Origin: CAVOBC01 sp963693635
GTDB lineage: Bacteria > Pseudomonadota > Gammaproteobacteria > Pseudomonadales > Azotimanducaceae
Assembly (NCBI GenBank): GCA_963693635.1
Contig: CAVOBC010000175.1
Location: 1 to 9,322 of the forward strand
DNA: 9,322 bases
Direction of reading: 5' to 3'
Position numbers and translations under genes: made by a program. Position 1 is the first letter of the stretch. Every line of letters starts with the position of its first letter. The notes under the pieces are model-generated. The model saw only the letters and a list, made by a program, of their open reading frames with translations, was not told the origin of the DNA and did no database searches. Of the stretch, positions 5,583-9,322 are shown in pieces.

Positions 5583-6545
5583 GTGTTTCCGCTTTACCCA
5601 GAAATCAAACCCTACTCTCGTCACCGCCTTGCCGTGGATCACCTCCACGAGTTGTATGTCGACGAGAGCGGCACGCTGGATGGCATTCCGGTGGTATTTG
5701 TGCACGATGGCCCGGGCTCCGGGTGCGAATTCGACAGTCGGTGCTTCTTCAGTCCGGAAAAGTACCGCATCGTTCTCTTTGATCAGCGCGGTGCGGGCCG
5801 ATCGACGCCCCACGGTGAACTGCGTGAGAACAACACCAGCAAGCTGATCATGGACATGGAGAAGATCCGTGAGTTGCTCGGCATTGAACGCTGGGTGGTC
5901 TTTGGCGGTGGCTGGGGTGCCGCGTTGTCCCTCGCATACGCGGAGATGTTTCCTGATCGTGTGCTCGGACTCATTCTTCGGGGCGTCTCGCTCGGTCGGC
6001 GCCAGGACAGGGAGTGGTTTCTGAATGGCGCGCGTCGCTTCTTCCCGGATCATTGGGAAGACCTTGTTCATCCGATTCCTGAAGCGGAGCGTGGTGATCT
6101 CGTCGAAGCGTTCTATCAGCGGATGACCGGCGATGATGAACTTGCGCGAATGGGGGCTGCCAAAGCGTGGTCGATGTGGGAGGCCCATTGTTCGACGTTG
6201 CATCCCAACCAGCGCCTGCTGTCACACTTTTCGAATACGCATCGGGCGATTGCGCGATGCCGGCTCGGCACGCACTACTTTCGTCACGATTGTTTTCTTG
6301 ACAACGATCAATTGCTGCGTGACATCGACAAGATCCGGGAGATTCCGGGCATCATCGTGCATGGCCGGTTCGATACGGTGAGCCCGATCGAGAATGCGTA
6401 CGCGCTACATCGCGCGTGGCATCATTCGCAGTTATACATCGTGCGTGAAGCGTGCCACTCGGCAACGGAGCCAACGATCATTGATGCGCTGGTCCGGGCG
6501 ACGCGCGACATGGCGTTGCGATTCGAAGCAGACTTTGACGTCTGA
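5583..6545 (+). CDS. Proline iminopeptidase-family alpha/beta-hydrolase lacking the catalytic serine (probable pseudoenzyme)
   Basis: A full-length homologue (320 aa; family about 313-320) of Pip, the S33 peptidase that removes N-terminal proline. The fold and many family blocks are intact: LYPEIKPYS at the start, EKYRIVLFDQRGAGRSTPHGELRENNT (59-85), the Pip-specific cap region PIPEAERGDLVEAFYQRM, and W/E in AWSMWE. The nucleophile elbow, normally GGSWG, reads GGGWG (108-112), so Ser110 is replaced by Gly (codon GGC). The oxyanion motif HGGPG reads HDGPG (41-45). The acid Asp264 (GRFDTVSP) and His292 (CHSATEP) remain, as do E200 and R133. The second substrate glutamate (E232 in the Serratia enzyme) aligns with G229. 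Ordinary peptidase activity is therefore unlikely, yet the frame is clean. The start is GTG 4 bp after typA, so it is likely translationally coupled. It may be a binding or regulatory protein, or a decaying gene. Confidence 0.9.
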   Translation: MFPLYPEIKPYSRHRLAVDHLHELYVDESGTLDGIPVVFVHDGPGSGCEFDSRCFFSPEKYRIVLFDQRGAGRSTPHGELRENNTSKLIMDMEKIRELLGIERWVVFGGGWGAALSLAYAEMFPDRVLGLILRGVSLGRRQDREWFLNGARRFFPDHWEDLVHPIPEAERGDLVEAFYQRMTGDDELARMGAAKAWSMWEAHCSTLHPNQRLLSHFSNTHRAIARCRLGTHYFRHDCFLDNDQLLRDIDKIREIPGIIVHGRFDTVSPIENAYALHRAWHHSQLYIVREACHSATEPTIIDALVRATRDMALRFEADFDV

Positions 6546-6673
6546 CAACCGTTGTGTAATCTGTTGTCTCGCGTGCTGCCTGACCGTGTGGATCGGCGGG
6601 GAACGCTCGCCATCCCGGCACCGTCTGTAACGCTGACTGACACCGGTCCTGCCCGGGCCGGCAGACGAGCACG
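6546..6673 (+). other. Intergenic gap between the Pip-like gene and dtd
   Basis: This 128-bp gap holds no convincing open frame, terminator with a T-run, or promoter with both hexamers. A GC-rich dyad (CCGGTCCTGCCCGGGCCGG, about 6641-6659) lies just before the dtd start. Read-through from typA and the Pip-like gene into dtd is possible. Confidence 0.4.
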
Positions 6674-7111
6674 ATGCGCGGTCTGATTCAGCGTGTTGCT
6701 CGGGCCGAGGTTGCAGTTGACGGCGCGACCGTAGGCCAGATTGGTCGGGGTGTGCTCCTGCTGCTTGGTGTGCAGAAGGGCGACGGTGAAGCTGACGTGC
6801 TGCGCCTCGCGCGCAAAGTCGTCAATTACCGGATATTTGCGGATGACGACGGGCACATGAATCGCAGCCTCATCGACGTGGAGGGTGAGTTGCTGATCGT
6901 CTCGCAATTCACGATCGCCGCGGATACAAAAAAGGGCCTGCGGCCCTCGTTCTCCAGCGCCGCCGCACCCGCAGAGGCCGAAGTCCTCTACGAAGCCTTT
7001 ATCGCGCAGGCGACGGCGCTCGGCGTCCCGCTTGCGACCGGCATATTCGGTGCAAACATGCAGGTGGATCTGGTGAATGACGGTCCGGTGACGTTTCTTC
7101 TTAGCAGTTAG
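6674..7111 (+). CDS. dtd: D-aminoacyl-tRNA deacylase
   Basis: Hydrolyses D-amino acids (and glycine mischarged on tRNA-Ala) from tRNA, a chiral proofreading step in the cytoplasm; it acts as a homodimer. The 145-aa length is typical. Both active-site motifs are present: SQFTIAADTKKGLRPSF (77-93) and NDGPVTFLL (135-143) with the Gly137-Pro138 pair that reads chirality. The N-terminus MRGLIQRVARAEVAVDG is the usual family start, which fixes the ATG at 6674; only a weak GAG precedes it. It lies 128 bp after the Pip-like gene on the same strand and ends 14 bp from the convergent tatC stop. No clear terminator is visible between the two converging genes. Confidence 0.97.
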   Translation: MRGLIQRVARAEVAVDGATVGQIGRGVLLLLGVQKGDGEADVLRLARKVVNYRIFADDDGHMNRSLIDVEGELLIVSQFTIAADTKKGLRPSFSSAAAPAEAEVLYEAFIAQATALGVPLATGIFGANMQVDLVNDGPVTFLLSS

Positions 7112-7125
7112 CCGCTAATATCAGT

Positions 7126-7944
7126 TTAGCTTCTGTCAGTTTCACCTTTGTCACTTTCACCTTTGCGGTTCGCCTGGTCGCGTCGCTCAGACGCGCCGTC
7201 TTCGATGCCCAGGATCTTTGAGAAAATGATTCCACCCTCAAACAGCAGCCACATCGGGAGCGCGAGCAGGATCTGGGAGATCACGTCCGGGGGCGTCAGC
7301 AGCATGCCGAAGACAAAACACCCAACGATTACGAAGGGGCGCTTCTTGCGCAGGCTGTCAACGTCGGTGATGCCCGTCCAGACCAGGACCATCGTCGCGA
7401 TGGGGATCTCGAAGGCGAGACCGAACGCAAAGAACAGTTTGAGCACGAAGTCCAGATAGCTGTTGATGTCGGTCATGACCGCGACATCGGTCGGCGCGAC
7501 GCTCGTAAAGAAGCTGAAGACGAGCGGGAAGACCACGTAAAAGGCGAAGGCCATGCCACAGTAGAACAGGATCACGCTCGATATAAGAAGTGGGTACGCG
7601 ATGCGCTTTTCACTGGAGTAAAGGCCGGGTGCGACGAAACTCCAGACCTGGTGCAGGATGAACGGGATCGCGGCAAAGATGGCGAGGAACAGTGTCAGCT
7701 TGAAGGGTGTGAGGAATGGCGACGCGACGCCGGTCGCGATCATGCTCGCGCCCTCCGGCAAATAGCGTTTGAGCGGCGCTGACACGTAGGTATAGATAGG
7801 GTTGCGCAGATAGAAGAGCGGCAGGAAAAGAACAAGGATTGCCCCCAGACTGGACAGTATGCGGCTTCGCAGTTCGACGAGATGACTGACGAGGGGTTGC
7901 CCCTCAGCGATCTTCTCGTCATCGCTTATCTTGTTCTCGCTCAC
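7126..7944 (-). CDS. tatC: Sec-independent (Tat) translocase subunit TatC
   Basis: The six-helix inner-membrane receptor that recognises twin-arginine signal peptides with TatB. The 272-aa product has HLVELRSRIL (21-30) on the N-terminal cytoplasmic side with the conserved glutamate E24. It also has QVWSFVAPGLYSSEKR (99-114, with E112 matching the signal-binding glutamate), FAFGLAFEIP (172-181, E179), and LTPPDVISQILLALPMWLLFE (216-236). Six hydrophobic segments can be drawn. The start is GTG at 7944, supported by a stop codon in frame shortly upstream. The Shine-Dalgarno match is poor, and the gene lies 160 bp from the tatB stop behind a repeat array, so coupling to tatB is doubtful. The hydrophilic tail (from about residue 249) is charged and ends with a small 15-bp DNA duplication. 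Confidence 0.97.
   Translation of the reverse strand: MSENKISDDEKIAEGQPLVSHLVELRSRILSSLGAILVLFLPLFYLRNPIYTYVSAPLKRYLPEGASMIATGVASPFLTPFKLTLFLAIFAAIPFILHQVWSFVAPGLYSSEKRIAYPLLISSVILFYCGMAFAFYVVFPLVFSFFTSVAPTDVAVMTDINSYLDFVLKLFFAFGLAFEIPIATMVLVWTGITDVDSLRKKRPFVIVGCFVFGMLLTPPDVISQILLALPMWLLFEGGIIFSKILGIEDGASERRDQANRKGESDKGETDRS
7136..7165. repeat. Two tandem 15-bp copies at the tatC 3' end
   Basis: TCAGTTTCACCTTTG (7136-7150) is followed by TCACTTTCACCTTTG (7151-7165), one mismatch. The unit is a multiple of three and encodes the repeated KGESD / KGETD pieces in the disordered TatC tail, so copy number can change without a frameshift. Confidence 0.7.
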
Positions 7945-7999
7945 CTTACGCTGACTCTATTGTCTGTTCCCTGCGCCGGATGCGGCGGAGGGCTGCTAT

Positions 8000-8118
8000 G
8001 GCTCAGGGCTGTTTATGGCTCAGGGCTGTTTATGGCTCAGGGCTGTTTATGGCTCAGGGCTGTTTATGGCTCAGGGCTGTTTATGGCTCAGGGCTGTTTA
8101 TGGCTCAGGGCTGTTTAT
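8000..8118. repeat. Seven perfect 17-bp tandem repeats between tatB and tatC
   Basis: Seven identical head-to-tail copies of GGCTCAGGGCTGTTTAT (starting 8000, 8017, 8034, 8051, 8068, 8085, 8102). A degenerate copy lies at 8119-8135 inside the tatB coding end, and a partial one at about 7990-7999. On the operon (minus) strand the unit ATAAACAGCCCTGAGCC contains TAA and TGA and stops every frame; tatB itself stops in copy 7. On the plus strand all three frames stay open and would read a 17-aa periodic peptide, which is an artefact of the period. The array lengthens the tatB-tatC gap to 160 bp, where a few bases would be normal. Confidence 0.97.
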
Positions 8119-8632
8119 CGCTCAAGGCTGTCTCCCCCGGCGCCTCGTCCTGTTGTGTGCTCGTCGCTTCGAGTTCAGGGATTACGGCATCGGTGTTTGT
8201 CGCGGGCGTCTGCTGGCTGCTGTCTGAACCGGTCGACTCTTCGTGCGCCTTTGGGTCTCGGGCGTCCTGCCCGCGTGCGAGGTTCTCGACCGCGATGCTT
8301 TCGTCGTCTATCGCGCCATCGAGCGATGGTCCGGCCTGTGCCCGAATGCCAAGCGGATCGTTAATCTGCGCTCGTCCATCGTTGATCGCGCCCTGCAGAT
8401 CATCGCGGGTGTCATTGAGCGCTTGCATGATCGATTCGTTGTGGAGTTGCTGACGGATTTCGTCGGCACCGATCTCGCGTTCAACTTCAGCCTTGATGTT
8501 GTTGAAGGAACGCCGGATACGGCCGATCCAGAGTGTCAGTGTGCGGATGCTGCCAGGCAGTTTCTCCGGGCCGATGACCAGGAGTGCGACAACACTGACC
8601 AGCATCAGCTCGGGAAAGCCGATGTCGAACAT
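8105..8632 (-). CDS. tatB: Sec-independent (Tat) translocase subunit TatB
   Basis: Partners TatC in the receptor complex for folded twin-arginine substrates. The 175-aa product begins MFDIGFPELMLVSVVALLVIGPEKLP: a single N-terminal membrane helix (about 5-21) with the conserved glutamate E8 and the GPEKLP hinge typical of TatB rather than TatA. A long amphipathic, charged helix follows (about 24-75), then a variable acidic, polar tail to 175, long but within the family range. The last residues (ALSDKQP) come from a degenerate copy of the 17-bp repeat, and the TGA stop (8107-8105) is inside the array. The ATG at 8632 lies 9 bp after the tatA stop, so the two genes are co-transcribed. Confidence 0.96.
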   Translation of the reverse strand: MFDIGFPELMLVSVVALLVIGPEKLPGSIRTLTLWIGRIRRSFNNIKAEVEREIGADEIRQQLHNESIMQALNDTRDDLQGAINDGRAQINDPLGIRAQAGPSLDGAIDDESIAVENLARGQDARDPKAHEESTGSDSSQQTPATNTDAVIPELEATSTQQDEAPGETALSDKQP

Positions 8633-8641
8633 GGCGGGCGG

Positions 8642-8851
8642 TTACTTCTCGGCGTTGACGGTCTGGTTGGCGTTGGCCGCAGTCGTGGCGTCAGCGTCCG
8701 ACTTGATCCGCGAGGGTTCCGTGTCTATTGCCTTGCGGAAACCCTTGATGGCAGAACCCAGATCGTTGCCCATATTGCTCAGCTTCTTGGTGCCGAAGAG
8801 CAAGAGGACAATGGCCAGGATGACAATCAGTTCAGTGATTCCAAATGACAT
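8642..8851 (-). CDS. tatA: Sec-independent (Tat) translocase subunit TatA
   Basis: The pore- or patch-forming Tat subunit, present in many copies per translocase. The 69-aa product has one N-terminal membrane helix (ITELIVILAIVLLLF, 5-19), the FGTKKL hinge (19-24), then the amphipathic helix with DLGSAIKGFRKAI (30-42), followed by a short polar tail. The start is ATG at 8851 because MSFGITELIV aligns with family N-termini and GAG lies about 7 nt upstream. An in-frame ATG at 8899 would add 16 unrelated residues and lies over the likely promoter. First gene of tatABC. Confidence 0.96.
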   Translation of the reverse strand: MSFGITELIVILAIVLLLFGTKKLSNMGNDLGSAIKGFRKAIDTEPSRIKSDADATTAANANQTVNAEK

Positions 8852-8897
8852 GATTTTCTCGGTGAGGTTGACTCGGGTCAGTTCCCGGATGTCTGGC

Positions 8898-8903
8898 ATC
8901 TTA
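8898..8903 (-). promoter_or_regulatory. Possible extended -10 box of the tatABC promoter
   Basis: The minus strand reads TGCTAAGAT: a TAAGAT -10 (8903-8898) with the TG extension. Transcription would start near 8891, about 40 nt before the tatA ATG. The -35 region has no good match, which an extended -10 can tolerate. Confidence 0.4.
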
Positions 8904-9018
8904 GCACAGGGCCCTTTTTCAGAAGACTGTCGAAAGACGGGTTACCAGGCCTGGGGCGCGCGCGGCAGGTTACATGACGGCGACGGGCATTTGACGCGTT
9001 TGTGCTTAGCTCGTTCCT

Positions 9019-9041
9019 GTCCCAGAACTCTGTTCTGGGGC
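9019..9041. repeat. Strong inverted repeat upstream of tatA
   Basis: CCCAGAAC (9021-9028) and GTTCTGGG (9032-9039) pair perfectly around TCT; one G/T wobble and one G/C pair extend the stem to 10 bp. No T-run follows on either strand, so it is not a standard terminator. It could be an operator or an RNA hairpin about 170 bp upstream of the tatA start codon. Confidence 0.6.
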
Positions 9042-9110
9042 GGGCACTGGCGTACGGTGCAGGGATGCGCCGCCATTTTCCGTGGGCCTCTTTTCTGCAA
9101 GATCATGCGA

Positions 9111-9126
9111 GGTTTGTTTGCAAACC
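9111..9126. repeat. Short inverted repeat / palindrome
   Basis: GGTTTG (9111-9116) and CAAACC (9121-9126) pair around TTTG; the centre also contains the 10-bp palindrome GTTTGCAAAC (9116-9125). It may be a binding site for a dimeric regulator; none is recognised. Confidence 0.45.
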
Positions 9127-9177
9127 GACTCCCAACAATTGTCAGGATGAGAATTTTGGGACAAGAACTAGCTCGCA

Positions 9178-9322
9178 CTATGGCTTCAAATACAGCCAGT
9201 AGACGCCGATGCCCCCGAGGACGGAGCTGCCGAGTAGGATTTCGCCGCCTGCACCGAATGACGCCACACTTACCACTCCCGCAAGCGCGATCGTCATCGC
9301 ACCGCCCCCGAGGCGCGCATAG
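9178..9322 (-). CDS. C-terminal end of an unidentified hydrophobic protein, cut by window edge
   Basis: An open minus-strand frame enters from the right edge and ends at TAG (9180-9178), giving 47 residues. The sequence is glycine-, alanine- and valine-rich and ends IGVYWLYLKP. It has two hydrophobic stretches (around IALAGVVSVASF and ILLGSSVLGGIGVYWLYL), suggesting the last membrane helices of an inner-membrane protein. An internal ATG at 9297 could instead start a free-standing 39-aa peptide. I do not recognise the family, and a chance open frame in GC-rich DNA is possible. Confidence 0.4.
   Translation of the reverse strand, partial: YARLGGGAMTIALAGVVSVASFGAGGEILLGSSVLGGIGVYWLYLKP

Larger units (their letters stand above)
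8904..9177. other. Non-coding region upstream of tatA
   Basis: About 270 bp with no convincing gene on either strand; the open frames at 8942-9178 (minus) and 9002-9202 (plus) have no recognisable motif or ribosome site. It contains two clean inverted repeats, listed separately, and the candidate tatA promoter at its left end. No T-run terminator for the partial gene to its right was recognised. In many gammaproteobacteria hisI/hisE precede tatA; they are not here. Confidence 0.5.

Noticed and set aside
5514..6203. Long minus-strand open frame (229 aa) opposite the Pip-like gene
   Set aside because: Antisense to a clear family member and spans the typA/Pip junction; no motif seen.
8000..8118. 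CRISPR array
   Set aside because: The 17-bp units are directly head to tail with no spacers between them, and no cas genes are present.
7882..8453. Plus-strand open frames reading 17-aa periodic peptides through the repeat array
   Set aside because: The 17-bp period keeps all three frames open by arithmetic. The flanks are antisense to tatB and tatC, and the peptide resembles no known repeat protein.
8642..8899. 85-aa version of TatA from the upstream ATG
   Set aside because: The family start aligns at ATG 8851, and the upstream ATG overlaps the best candidate -10 box.
9111..9126. Terminator for the partial gene at the right edge
   Set aside because: The stem is only 6 bp, AT-rich and has no T-run on the minus strand.

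Overview
The window looks like a piece of a gammaproteobacterial chromosome. It is GC-rich, and it carries conserved housekeeping genes in a typical gammaproteobacterial arrangement: glnA followed by a DUF4124-type gene, typA, a proline-iminopeptidase-like gene, dtd, and tatABC. No phage, insertion sequence, CRISPR array or tRNA/rRNA gene was seen. Species cannot be assigned by eye. Several genes use GTG starts.

Left part (1-2290), all on the minus strand. A glutamine synthetase gene (glnA, 585-1997) is transcribed leftwards. It is preceded by a near-consensus sigma-54 promoter (2156-2171) and two NtrC-like dyads 30 bp apart, so nitrogen control can be read from the sequence. Its roughly 148-nt leader contains a 32/33-bp tandem duplication that can fold in two mutually exclusive ways. 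A rho-independent terminator (392-426) separates glnA from a periplasmic DUF4124-like gene cut by the left edge.

Middle (2285-3763). A two-gene overlapping minus-strand operon encodes a PP-loop ATPase related to tRNA sulfurtransferases (ThiI/MnmA-like), with a probable NFACT-R-like RNA-binding tail, and a TusA-family sulfur carrier. Together they look like an RNA sulfur-modification pair. A divergent intergenic region holds a perfect TATAAT for typA and an inverted repeat.

Right-middle (3764-7111), plus strand. typA (BipA GTPase) is followed after 4 bp by an alpha/beta-hydrolase of the proline iminopeptidase family, then dtd (D-aminoacyl-tRNA deacylase). The Pip homologue is full length but has lost its nucleophilic serine (GGSWG is GGGWG), has an altered HGGPG motif (HDGPG), and lacks one substrate-binding glutamate. 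It is probably a pseudoenzyme.

Right (7126-9322), minus strand. A tatA-tatB-tatC operon encodes the twin-arginine translocase. Between tatB and tatC sits an array of seven identical 17-bp tandem repeats that appears to have grown out of the 3' end of tatB. Upstream of tatA is about 326 bp with no convincing gene but with two clean inverted repeats, then the C-terminal end of an unidentified hydrophobic protein running off the window.

The clearest candidates for something new are the apparently inactive Pip homologue, the tatB-tatC minisatellite, and the duplicated glnA leader. No wholly new multi-gene system could be supported.
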